6,015 nucleotides of DNA from Gemmataceae bacterium (lineage in GTDB: Bacteria > Planctomycetota > Planctomycetia > Gemmatales > Gemmataceae), in assembly GCA_026418875.1 (NCBI GenBank), contig JAOAAM010000302.1, positions 1-6,015 on the forward strand, given 5' to 3'. Position numbers and translations under genes: made by a program. Below, one piece after another: positions 1 through 6,015 of this stretch; positions within the stretch are counted from its first letter, which is position 1, and every line of letters begins with the position of its first letter. The notes beneath the pieces were generated by a model, which saw only the letters and a list, made by a program, of their open reading frames with translations, did not search any database and was not told the DNA's origin.

Positions 1-740
1 ACGAAGGTGCCGTCTACGTCACGGACGAGGGTCGATGCACTCTGGATTTTTGCCATGTGACGGACCACGCACGGGCCGGGGTCGAAGCGGTTCGGAATGG
101 AGCGATGCTGCTGCGACGCTGCCGCGTCCACGGAGGGCACACTCAGGGCATCATCATCGCCGAGACCGCGCATGCTCGGATCCTGGATTGCGAGATTTCC
201 GGTCACCAGCACACGAATATCGCCGTGTTACGGCAAGCTCGGGCCGTGTTGCGCCATTGCCGAATTTTCGGCAGCCGCAGTAATGGCGTCACGGTGCTGG
301 ACGGGGGGTCGGCGACCCTCGAGGATTGCGACATTCACGACAACCAGGCAGCGAACTTGGGAGTGGCACGAGAAGGCCAGGTGGATGTCGCTCGTTGCCA
401 GATTCGGCGAGGCGCTGCCGAGGGTTTGGTGATCCGGGAGAGCGGGGAAGCCCGACTCGACTCCAGCGACATAGGAGAGAATCGGCGAGACGGGATCGAC
501 ATCAGCCGGCATGGCTTGCTGATGCTGCGAGGCACTTCGATTCGAGACAACCACGGGCACGGAATCGAAATCAGCGGCGGCAGTCGCGTGCGGCTGGAAG
601 CATGCCAATTCAACAACAACCAACGATCCAACATCCACGTTTCGGGCCGATCTCGAGTCAGTTGGGCAAGCGAAACGCTGCCGATGGGCATATACATCAT
701 GCCGGACTGCGACTGGCAGGTCGAGAGTGGGGCTGCCTGA
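1..740 (+). CDS. Right-handed parallel beta-helix repeat protein, C-terminal part (5' truncated by window edge)
   Basis: The reading frame is open from the left edge (first full codon at position 3) to a TGA at 738-740, so the true start lies outside the window; a GTG at 57 is only an internal codon. The 245 visible residues fall into nine consecutive coils of exactly 23 residues plus a tenth partial one. The pattern is roughly (G/N)-I-x-I near the start, a hydrophobic at position 14, C at 17 and I/V at 19, as in Beta_helix/NosD-like or PbH1 repeats. The last 15 residues (YIMPDCDWQVESGAA) break the pattern and probably form the C-terminal cap. Known relatives bind carbohydrate or protein, or act as scaffolds fused to other domains. 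No catalytic residues can be assigned here, and the missing N-terminus could carry a signal peptide or another domain. The gene converges on the helicase gene with a 9 bp gap. The fold is secure; the function is unknown. Confidence 0.88.
   Translation, partial: EGAVYVTDEGRCTLDFCHVTDHARAGVEAVRNGAMLLRRCRVHGGHTQGIIIAETAHARILDCEISGHQHTNIAVLRQARAVLRHCRIFGSRSNGVTVLDGGSATLEDCDIHDNQAANLGVAREGQVDVARCQIRRGAAEGLVIRESGEARLDSSDIGENRRDGIDISRHGLLMLRGTSIRDNHGHGIEISGGSRVRLEACQFNNNQRSNIHVSGRSRVSWASETLPMGIYIMPDCDWQVESGAA
3..692 (+). repeat. Ten tandem 69-nt units encoding 23-residue beta-helix coils
   Basis: Units start at 3, 72, 141, 210, 279, 348, 417, 486, 555 and 624, with no insertion or deletion between them. 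Protein position 3 of each coil is usually Gly or Asn (turn). Position 17 is Cys in coils 1-6 and 9, Ser in coil 7 and Thr in coil 8. Position 19 is Ile, Val or Phe in coils 1-9. The nucleotide sequences have diverged strongly, so this is an old protein-level repeat and not a recent DNA duplication. Coil 10 loses the pattern after its first half. Confidence 0.85.
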
Positions 741-749
741 GCCGAGATG

Positions 750-3700
750 TTAATCCCCGAGGGGCCGGGGTGGACCGGGTCGGACCAAGACGTTCCGGCT
801 ATCGCCTGAGCGAAGCAGTTGGACCAATGCGGAGACCCACGCGGTTTGTTGTCGAGCGGCTTCGGAGTTCTCAACGTCCGGCGGTGGATTTCCGAAGGCA
901 CGTCGGGTCAACGCTCCGCCATCGCCGACGAGGATCAGTCGGTCACGAGCACGAGTGACGGCACATCGCATCGTGCGTGGATCCCGGCCGAAATTCGGCC
1001 ATTCCCGCCGAGGGCTGCGGACCAAGCTGACAATGACGATGTCGGCCTCACGTTGCCGAAATTCCTCGGCCCATGCGATCCGAATGGCTCCGGCAGCCGA
1101 ACGCATCAACCCGACTTTCTCCACCATATCGCGGATGAGAATGGCTTGGGCGGCTTCGAGAGTCAGGATCGCCACCTCGGCGGGAAGTTGTGCCGGCGTC
1201 CGCGGCCAGTCATCCAACCAGTTCGTCAGCAAGCGAACGATGCCCTCCGCCTCGGCCGGATTCACGTAGCCGTGCTGTGGAAGTTTGGCTCGCTGATCCG
1301 CCGTGAGACGGCCCCACGCCGTCGGGTCTTCCAGGTGGATCTCCAGACCGGCACTTTGGCGGATGTCCGGCAGCCGCCAACGCGGCAAGGGGCATCCATG
1401 ATCGCCCCGACGATGGAGCTGCGAAGTCTGCGGCAGAGCAGGTACCGGGATGAATTCGACGCACGGCCCGGCGACGATTGTGTCCGAGCGGCGGCATGGC
1501 GTCCATCGACCAAAACCCAAGGCCGCTGCCAAACTCATCACATCCGAACGGTCGCGATGGGGAGTCGTCAGCCGGACAAAACGACCCGGGTCGGTGACCC
1601 GTAGCGTCTCTTGGCACCAACTCTCCGCCGACGCTCGATCCCACCCGCGAGACTTGTGGAAGCGGAGAGCCGCAATCCGGGCCTCCCCCCCCGCCGTGAA
1701 CTGCCAACCCATGTCGATGCCATCGGCCAGTCCATGCCATGCCGCGATGGGACCATCGTGGAACTGGACCCGATCGGCCACGCCCTCCGCAGACCAACTC
1801 GCCTTCGACGACGCGATCGGCAACTCCCCCAATTCCTGGTACAAGAACCTCGCAGCCTCCGGCAGCTCGGTTCCCTTGGGAAAGATGATTTCGATCAACT
1901 CCCGTCGTTCCGGTCCTTCCTCGGCAAAGCGCAACTCGATTTCGGGCCGATCCATCAGCGGTTCGACGAGCAGATTCGCGTAACATCGGGGGGGCACCCA
2001 GCGAATCCGAGCGCAAAGGCGATCACCGTCGTGCCGCCAGCCGAAAGTCTGGAATCGCTCCACCAAATGGTGCCACAGGCTCAGGCCCCTGCCCGGAGTC
2101 GTCGGTGGGCGATCCGCGGATCGCACCGATTTGCGGGTTGCCAAAGTGGAATCGCCGACCAGCACACAACGCTCTGCCTGCCGGGCCGCCCGACGCAATT
2201 CTCGGTCACTGAGCCATTCGGCCTCGTCCACGATGACCAAATCAAAGCGCCCTTGCTCGCTCCTCTTGAGAACACGCAACAAATCTCGCAGATGGGCAAT
2301 CGGGGCCGCCACCAGTGGACAGCACGCGACCACCGCAGAAATCTCGGCAATCGACGGCTTCAATTCCGCATCGAGCCATCGCCGGATCGCGCTCCATTGT
2401 TCTAAAAGCACCTCCAGCGATTGTCGCATCGCGCTCCGCTGGGCCACGATCGACTCACGGCCTGCCGCCAAGTTGGGTCGGAACTCATCGGGTAGCTCTG
2501 CCAGCAACTCCTCCATCAAAGTCGAGAGCTTCGCTTCCTCGATCTCCAAGTCACCGCTTGCGGTCGAGCCTTCGCCGCCGTGGTCGTTGATCGCCGAAGA
2601 GTGGGTCGGACGACCATTCTCCACGGGCATCGTCGCCACCGGGTCGACAGTCGGAGGGTTCTCGACGACCGGTTGGCCTACCTCTCTCGGCGAGGCAGTC
2701 ACGGCGGGGGGCATCGCGGGAGTCGCGACGGGAGTCGGCCGGGCGGTGGATCGTTCCATCTTCGGCGAGAACGGCCACCATTTTTCAAACCACCGGCGTT
2801 TTGGGATCTCGACGCACGGGCCGGGGGAGAGGGCAGCCGCCACCTCGGTTGCCGTCAAATTCGCATTGGGGAGTTCCTCGTCCCGGACCTTCGCAGGCGG
2901 TGTAATGGGTTCGATCTGTGACTGCGGCTTTGTTCCCACTGGGCTTAAAGGCGAGACCTCATCGGCGTGGGCGTAATCGGCGGAGGGCGGGACCGCGACG
3001 AGCAGTTTGTCCCGCTGGGCCAGCAAAGTCGCGCGGCAATCCCAGCGTTCGAGCAATTGTTCGACGATCTCGATTTCACGTCGCCGACGCCGGATTTGAT
3101 CCTCCAGTCGATCAGCGCGGGCCTTCAGAGCTTGAGGTAACCAATCCGTCAGCGCGATTCGGTTCACACCCTCCGAAGTGTTTGGTCGGGCGTCCGACGA
3201 AGCTGCTCTTCGCCCACTGACCTCGAGGGCCAGCAGGTCAGGGAAAGCGACTAATCGATCGAGTACGGACTGGATTCCATTCGCACTGGCTGCGAGGAAG
3301 AGAACCCTTTTTTGCTGACGAAGCGATTGACGAATCACTTCGGCGATGACCCGTGACTTACCGGTGCCCGGGGCACCATCCAACACCAGGATGTCGGGAG
3401 TGTGGACAGCCCGCTCAACCGCTTCGCGTTGGTCGTCGTCCAAGGCGACATCGTCGAAGGAGAGCGATCCCGGGGCAAGGATGTCGGTTGCCACGACGCG
3501 ATCCCACGGCATGATCGCATGTGGTTCATCAGCGTGAGGATCGTCATCTGGTTCGACCCTACCCGAATGATCGCCCAAGAACTGGGTCGTGAATTGGCAC
3601 GAATCCGCGATGCGGGCAAACGATTGAGGATCGCTCCAGATGAGCCAAGAAGCAAACGATGGGCCGTCGCGGCCCGAGGGTGCCGCAGAGGAAGTCCGGC

Positions 3701-3761
3701 TACCCTTGCTCAACGAAGGGGTCGTCGCAGCAGCATTCCCCCGCCCCGGCCCGTGGTTCAT
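750..3761 (-). CDS. Superfamily 1 (UPF1/DNA2-like) AAA ATPase/helicase with a proline-rich insert and altered motifs III and V
   Basis: This 1003-residue protein is predicted to be a cytoplasmic nucleic-acid-dependent ATPase. Visible motifs in order: Q-motif (LDDDQREAV, Q111), Walker A GAPGTGKS (129-136, K135), motif Ia (RVLFLAASANG, 152-162), Walker B VIVDEAEW (D512, E513), motif III VLVGDSTLA (533-541), a motif IV-like IRWVPP (R587), motif V EFRQREADIVIVSLVRS (900-916), and motif VI VTRARDRLILVGD (R937, R939). Residues 208-257 look like a charged coiled coil. Residues 258-403 form a Pro/Thr/Ser-rich linker with a tryptophan patch (RRWFEKWWPF, 322-331). The usual motif III Gln and the motif V Gln-Gly are absent, so ATP hydrolysis looks possible but unwinding is uncertain. 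The first ~95 residues match nothing I recognise, and no nuclease domain is seen. ATG 3761 is the only start in frame before a stop at 3831-3833; its own RBS is weak. It lies downstream of the transglutaminase gene on the same strand. Confidence 0.85.
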   Translation of the reverse strand: MNHGPGRGNAAATTPSLSKGSRTSSAAPSGRDGPSFASWLIWSDPQSFARIADSCQFTTQFLGDHSGRVEPDDDPHADEPHAIMPWDRVVATDILAPGSLSFDDVALDDDQREAVERAVHTPDILVLDGAPGTGKSRVIAEVIRQSLRQQKRVLFLAASANGIQSVLDRLVAFPDLLALEVSGRRAASSDARPNTSEGVNRIALTDWLPQALKARADRLEDQIRRRRREIEIVEQLLERWDCRATLLAQRDKLLVAVPPSADYAHADEVSPLSPVGTKPQSQIEPITPPAKVRDEELPNANLTATEVAAALSPGPCVEIPKRRWFEKWWPFSPKMERSTARPTPVATPAMPPAVTASPREVGQPVVENPPTVDPVATMPVENGRPTHSSAINDHGGEGSTASGDLEIEEAKLSTLMEELLAELPDEFRPNLAAGRESIVAQRSAMRQSLEVLLEQWSAIRRWLDAELKPSIAEISAVVACCPLVAAPIAHLRDLLRVLKRSEQGRFDLVIVDEAEWLSDRELRRAARQAERCVLVGDSTLATRKSVRSADRPPTTPGRGLSLWHHLVERFQTFGWRHDGDRLCARIRWVPPRCYANLLVEPLMDRPEIELRFAEEGPERRELIEIIFPKGTELPEAARFLYQELGELPIASSKASWSAEGVADRVQFHDGPIAAWHGLADGIDMGWQFTAGGEARIAALRFHKSRGWDRASAESWCQETLRVTDPGRFVRLTTPHRDRSDVMSLAAALGFGRWTPCRRSDTIVAGPCVEFIPVPALPQTSQLHRRGDHGCPLPRWRLPDIRQSAGLEIHLEDPTAWGRLTADQRAKLPQHGYVNPAEAEGIVRLLTNWLDDWPRTPAQLPAEVAILTLEAAQAILIRDMVEKVGLMRSAAGAIRIAWAEEFRQREADIVIVSLVRSPRREWPNFGRDPRTMRCAVTRARDRLILVGDGGALTRRAFGNPPPDVENSEAARQQTAWVSALVQLLRSGDSRNVLVRPGPPRPLGD

Positions 3762-3889
3762 CGAGGTTTCCCGGCTCGAACCTGCTGGAAATGCGTAAGG
3801 ATTAACCGACCGACTATGGATCCCCCCGAGTCAGTAACGAGAAGCACGGGCGAAATTCGTCGGCTCATGGACGCATTCATCGGAACCAT
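3758..3889 (-). CDS. Possible 43-codon ORF overlapping the helicase start (ATGA)
   Basis: An ATG at 3889-3887 follows GGAGGG (complement of 3896-3901) by 6 nt, which is the best Shine-Dalgarno in the window. The frame runs 43 codons to a TGA whose first two bases are the last two of the helicase ATG (ATGA at 3761-3758), the classic arrangement for translational coupling. The product starts MVPMNASMSRR, has a short hydrophobic stretch (SPVLLVTD) and a second one (IVGRLILTHF), and ends basic (VRAGKPR). I recognise no family. It could be a leader peptide that loads ribosomes onto the weakly initiated helicase gene, a real microprotein, or a chance ORF in GC-rich DNA. The frame is open further upstream into the end of the transglutaminase gene, but no good RBS supports that longer version. 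Confidence 0.3.
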   Translation of the reverse strand: MVPMNASMSRRISPVLLVTDSGGSIVGRLILTHFQQVRAGKPR

Positions 3890-3989
3890 CGGCGACCCTC
3901 CTCGATCGCCGGCACGACACACGCCTCTATCGTCGGTTCGACCTGCGGCGGCGTTGAAAAGTTCCGGTTTCCCGTTCAGCTCCGAGGAT
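3762..3989. other. Gap between transglutaminase and helicase genes
   Basis: These 228 bp separate two minus-strand genes. Apart from the possible small ORF and the SD hairpin described separately, I see no tRNA, no terminator with a T-run and no convincing -35/-10 pair. A run of six C (G on the coding strand) lies at 3822-3827. The spacing is long for a tight operon but short enough for read-through transcription. Confidence 0.5.
3890..3911 (-). promoter_or_regulatory. Hairpin carrying a Shine-Dalgarno in its loop
   Basis: The minus-strand sequence is a perfect 6 bp stem (CGGCGA / TCGCCG, at 3911-3906 and 3895-3890) enclosing a 10 nt loop, TCGAGGAGGG, which contains GGAGGG. The ATG at 3889 follows the stem directly. 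No T-run follows, so this is unlikely to be an intrinsic terminator for the transglutaminase gene. Exposure of the SD in the loop, or its occlusion, could tune initiation of the small ORF. The stem is short and could be coincidental. Confidence 0.3.
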
Positions 3990-5531
3990 TTATTCGACCC
4001 GCACAACCTCGAACTTCGGCTTACCCGACATGACACGCATGACCGGCAGAAGCGGAATCATCGAGCGCACATCCCGCCAGCTGTGGTCCGTGATCTTCAC
4101 ATGGCCCGGGCCGACCGACCCCAGCCCCAAGGTCGCATCCAAGCCCAGCCACTCGCCTTGAACCCAAACTTCAGTCCACATGTGATAGCCGAGCTTCGGA
4201 CGTTGCCCATCAAGGTAGTAGACCAATCCAATCGCTGTTCGGGAAGGGATACCCTGGGCGCGGCACATGGCGGCGGTGAGCATGGCGAATTCGGTGCAGT
4301 CGCCACGCAAAGTCCGGGCCACGTGGTCGGCAGTGGCCATCGCCTCGGTGAAAGCGACAGCTTGCATGTTCTGCCGCACCCACCGCTCGATCGCCTGGGC
4401 CTTCCGCCAAGGATCGCCGATCGTTCCGACCGCCTGCCGCGACAATTCCCGAACCTTTTCATCCGCACTGTTGATGAAGAAGTTGCTATCCAGGAACTCC
4501 TGCGGCACGATCAAGTTCGAGGCTTTCGTTGGCGGTTCCCGGCGGGCGGTCACTTGAAGTTCCAGGCTGCGTCCCTCCGCCGCGAGGATCGCCTGTCGAC
4601 CGTCATCCGTGGCAAACCCACGCTCCCTCAGTTCCGTGAGACGTTCGTCGGCCTCCCCCGATTCAAAATCTTTCGTGAAGGTGACTCGATAAACGACTTG
4701 TCGCCGGGAGTGAACGTTGGCGATCGACCGATCCAGGGGAACCGACTGTTGACCCAGGTCTTGCAAACGCCCGTTCGGTGCCAAGGCCGCTTCGCGAGTG
4801 GTGCGGCGGAGAGTCAGTTCCCCCAAGCCGGGAAGCTCGCTCTGGACCAGCACCAGTTGATATGCCTCGTCATACCACTGTGTCGATGCCGGGAGCTGAA
4901 CATCACCGATCCGATCGGGTTTTGAGATCACTCGGAGCAATCGTCGGGAGCCGCCCTCGAGCGGCAAATCCTCGTAGCCTTTGACTTCCACTTGGATGCG
5001 AACGACGTTGTTGACGGTTGGCTCAAACAGCCGATAGGAGAATCGGTCGCCTGGTTTGGCTTTCTTTCTCGCAAGCAGGTCGTCCTCGCCGAGGTAGGTC
5101 AGCAAATCGTCGGGAAGGGTGATGCGGCGCTCGATCCGTTGCCCAGGAACTTGCGGACCTTCGATCGAGTCGTGGAGTACGCCGTCCTCGACTGTTCCAT
5201 TCAGGCGAAGAAGTTGGTTGGTCCCCAAAGCCTGCGTCATGAACACGCCAAGGAGCTTTCCGTCGGGCGTCTCGTCATTCCCGGTCGAGGCCCGCAATTG
5301 GGCGACATCGCCAAACCGTTTGACGCTGAGGCGCAGTTCACGGGTGACGCGATAAACCGTCTGACCTGCTTTGTTGAATTCGTGGACCGTGGTGCGAAAA
5401 TGTCCCGCTTTCTGCCCGTTCAAGAAAGCGGCATCCCAATGTTCCCGGACGAGCTTTCCGCTCGCATCTTGGGCGAGGGAAAGCGTCACCCCCAAAGCCC
5501 ATGCCAGCGACAGCGACAGCAGATAACGCAT
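3990..5531 (-). CDS. Exported transglutaminase-like domain protein (Cys-His-Asp triad)
   Basis: This is a 513-residue protein. Residues 1-20 (MRYLLSLSLAWALGVTLSLA) form a signal peptide with likely cleavage before QDA. There is no lipobox Cys, so a soluble periplasmic or secreted location is expected. Residues ~25-340 are a beta-rich region (WDAAFLNGQKAGHFRTTV...) found ahead of transglutaminase cores in some bacterial proteins; its role is unknown. Residues ~375-490 form the transglutaminase core (PF01841-like): C412 in RGDCTEFAMLTAAMCRAQGI, H450 in GYHMWTEVWV and D465 in LGLDATLG, so the papain-like triad is complete. Bacterial members act as proteases, amidases or transamidases; the substrate cannot be read from sequence. 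Start ATG 5531 is chosen because a signal peptide begins there and GGAG lies 8 nt upstream; the frame is open to 5885, but that extension is not protein-like. An extended -10 promoter candidate lies about 60 bp upstream. Confidence 0.9.
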   Translation of the reverse strand: MRYLLSLSLAWALGVTLSLAQDASGKLVREHWDAAFLNGQKAGHFRTTVHEFNKAGQTVYRVTRELRLSVKRFGDVAQLRASTGNDETPDGKLLGVFMTQALGTNQLLRLNGTVEDGVLHDSIEGPQVPGQRIERRITLPDDLLTYLGEDDLLARKKAKPGDRFSYRLFEPTVNNVVRIQVEVKGYEDLPLEGGSRRLLRVISKPDRIGDVQLPASTQWYDEAYQLVLVQSELPGLGELTLRRTTREAALAPNGRLQDLGQQSVPLDRSIANVHSRRQVVYRVTFTKDFESGEADERLTELRERGFATDDGRQAILAAEGRSLELQVTARREPPTKASNLIVPQEFLDSNFFINSADEKVRELSRQAVGTIGDPWRKAQAIERWVRQNMQAVAFTEAMATADHVARTLRGDCTEFAMLTAAMCRAQGIPSRTAIGLVYYLDGQRPKLGYHMWTEVWVQGEWLGLDATLGLGSVGPGHVKITDHSWRDVRSMIPLLPVMRVMSGKPKFEVVRVE

Positions 5532-5539
5532 GGACGGCA

Positions 5540-5543
5540 CTCC
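5540..5543 (-). promoter_or_regulatory. Shine-Dalgarno of the transglutaminase gene
   Basis: GGAG (complement of CTCC at 5540-5543) lies 8 nt before ATG 5531. Together with the signal peptide that begins at this ATG, it decides the start against the 118-residue-longer in-frame ATG at 5885. Confidence 0.6.
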
Positions 5544-5590
5544 AGACTCCACGCCACCGACTTCTTGGCCGACGGGGAGTAACAAGCCCC

Positions 5591-5618
5591 ATGATACCAT
5601 GCGACGTCGGCGGGCCAA
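5591..5618 (-). promoter_or_regulatory. Candidate sigma-70 promoter with extended -10
   Basis: On the minus strand, TTGGCC (5618-5613; 4 of 6 matches to TTGACA) is followed after 16 bp by TATCAT (5596-5591; 5 of 6 matches to TATAAT). A TGG directly before TATCAT fits the TGn extended -10 element. Transcription would start near 5584, giving a leader of about 50 nt before ATG 5531. Planctomycete promoters are not well defined, so this is a motif match only. Confidence 0.4.
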
Positions 5619-5781
5619 GGCCGCTCGACCAGCGAGGGCCGGGCAGTTGGCAAGGGCGAGAAATGGCGGAACCTGCGGTATCTGGGTGATTGTTACAGCC
5701 GACACGGTTGGACGGACGCGAACTTGAGTCCTTGTCCGACGGGTAGAATGAGACGAGACAACCGGCGAGGCATCCAGTTGC

Positions 5782-5793
5782 GAACTATAGTTC
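5782..5793. repeat. 12-bp perfect palindrome GAACTATAGTTC
   Basis: GAACTATAGTTC equals its own reverse complement and is an AT-rich island in GC-rich non-coding DNA, about 250 bp upstream of the transglutaminase start. It could be a dimeric-regulator operator. It appears once in the window and has no flanking symmetry, so chance is a fair alternative. Confidence 0.2.
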
Positions 5794-5978
5794 AGACAAG
5801 ACAGGAGGCTGCGGCGGGCCGACTCGGGGATTGGCTGCCGCTCGACAAAGGGATGGCCACATGCGGGGTGCCTTCGTGACATCATCGCGTTCCGCCGACT
5901 CGCATCTCCACACCGAGCGTTACGGGGATTTCCTGCTCACCGCCGCTGTCCGACCAGGGCCAGGGTTAGCCGTGGTGC

Positions 5979-6015
5979 CCGTCTCTTATACACATCTGAC
6001 GCTGCCGACGAGCGA
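5979..6015. other. Illumina Nextera (Tn5) adapter read-through at contig end
   Basis: Positions 5981-6011 read GTCTCTTATACACATCT followed by GACGCTGCCGACGA, the reverse complement of the Nextera Read 1 transposase adapter. It includes the 19 bp Tn5 mosaic end with one mismatch (C at 5980 where the adapter has T). The last four bases, GCGA, would be the start of the index. This is library sequence joined to genomic DNA during assembly, not part of the organism, and it marks 5978/5979 as the true genomic limit. Confidence 0.95.

Larger units (their letters stand above)
5532..5978. other. Upstream non-coding region; no gene seen
   Basis: This stretch of about 447 bp holds the RBS, promoter candidate and palindrome listed separately. 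The minus frame of the transglutaminase gene is open to 5885, but its translation is Arg/Ser/Thr-rich, lacks any domain and precedes a clear signal peptide. On the plus strand an ATG at 5861 opens a frame to the window end, whose tail is adapter-encoded. On the minus strand all frames near 5885-5978 meet stops, so no upstream gene end is visible. I see no tRNA or terminator. Confidence 0.55.

Noticed and set aside
755..764. CCCCGAGGGG as a terminator stem at the convergent gene ends
   Set aside because: The stem is only 4 bp with a 2 nt loop and no T-run; it also lies inside the helicase coding sequence.
819..1604. 261-codon plus-strand ORF antisense to the helicase C-terminus
   Set aside because: It mirrors the helicase motif V-VI region, shows no domain or RBS, and has shadow-like composition.
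3766..3785. tRNA T-arm-like GGTTCGAGCC on the minus strand
   Set aside because: The bases flanking the loop do not pair into a 5 bp stem, and no acceptor, D or anticodon arms surround it.
3890..4036. Longer 92-residue version of the small ORF, starting at 4036
   Set aside because: It begins inside the transglutaminase C-terminus with no recognisable RBS; the shorter version has the strong SD.
3402..4925. 507-codon plus-strand ORF across the helicase start, the gap and the transglutaminase gene
   Set aside because: It is antisense to two genes with clear domains, its translation is Arg/Pro/His-rich without motifs, and long antisense frames are expected in GC-rich DNA.
5532..5885. 118-residue N-terminal extension of the transglutaminase protein
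   Set aside because: The extension would bury a clear signal peptide internally, is low-complexity Arg/Ser/Thr-rich, and ATG 5531 has a good SD (GGAG, 8 nt spacing).
5981..5999. Tn5/IS50 mosaic end as a genuine mobile element
   Set aside because: The sequence continues directly into the synthetic Nextera Read 1 adapter and sits at the very end of the sequence, so it is a library artefact.
1..6015. A novel defence or mobile system made of the helicase and its neighbours
   Set aside because: No nuclease, methylase, TIR, toxin, integrase or repeat array is visible, and the neighbours are a convergent beta-helix gene and an exported transglutaminase; the evidence supports only an unusual helicase.

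Overview
This is a GC-rich bacterial window with three substantial genes, one possible small ORF, and sequencing-adapter sequence at the right end. The pairing of a long, regular right-handed beta-helix protein with a large atypical superfamily 1 helicase and a secreted transglutaminase-like protein would fit a planctomycete (Gemmata-like). That assignment is an inference from style; no marker gene confirms it.

Layout, left to right. (1) Positions 1-740, plus strand: the C-terminal part of a beta-helix protein that enters from the left edge. It is built of gapless 23-residue coils with a cysteine ladder. (2) Positions 750-3761, minus strand: a 1003-residue UPF1/DNA2-like ATPase/helicase. It converges on the beta-helix gene with 9 bp between the stop codons. 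Its ATP-binding and hydrolysis motifs are intact, but motifs III and V are altered, and a long proline-rich insert lies between motifs Ia and II. (3) Positions 3762-3989: the gap between the two minus-strand genes. It holds a possible 43-codon ORF with a strong Shine-Dalgarno inside a hairpin loop and an ATGA overlap with the helicase start. (4) Positions 3990-5531, minus strand: a 513-residue exported transglutaminase-like protein with a Cys-His-Asp triad and a signal peptide. (5) Positions 5532-5978: its upstream region, with an RBS and an extended -10 promoter candidate. (6) Positions 5979-6015: Nextera/Tn5 adapter read-through, so the right end is a contig edge and its last bases are not genomic.

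The two minus-strand genes could be co-transcribed, but one product is exported and the other is presumably cytoplasmic, so a shared function is not evident. I see no CRISPR array, RNA gene, insertion sequence or recognisable defence operon. The most interesting biology is the motif-altered helicase and the possible coupled leader ORF before it.
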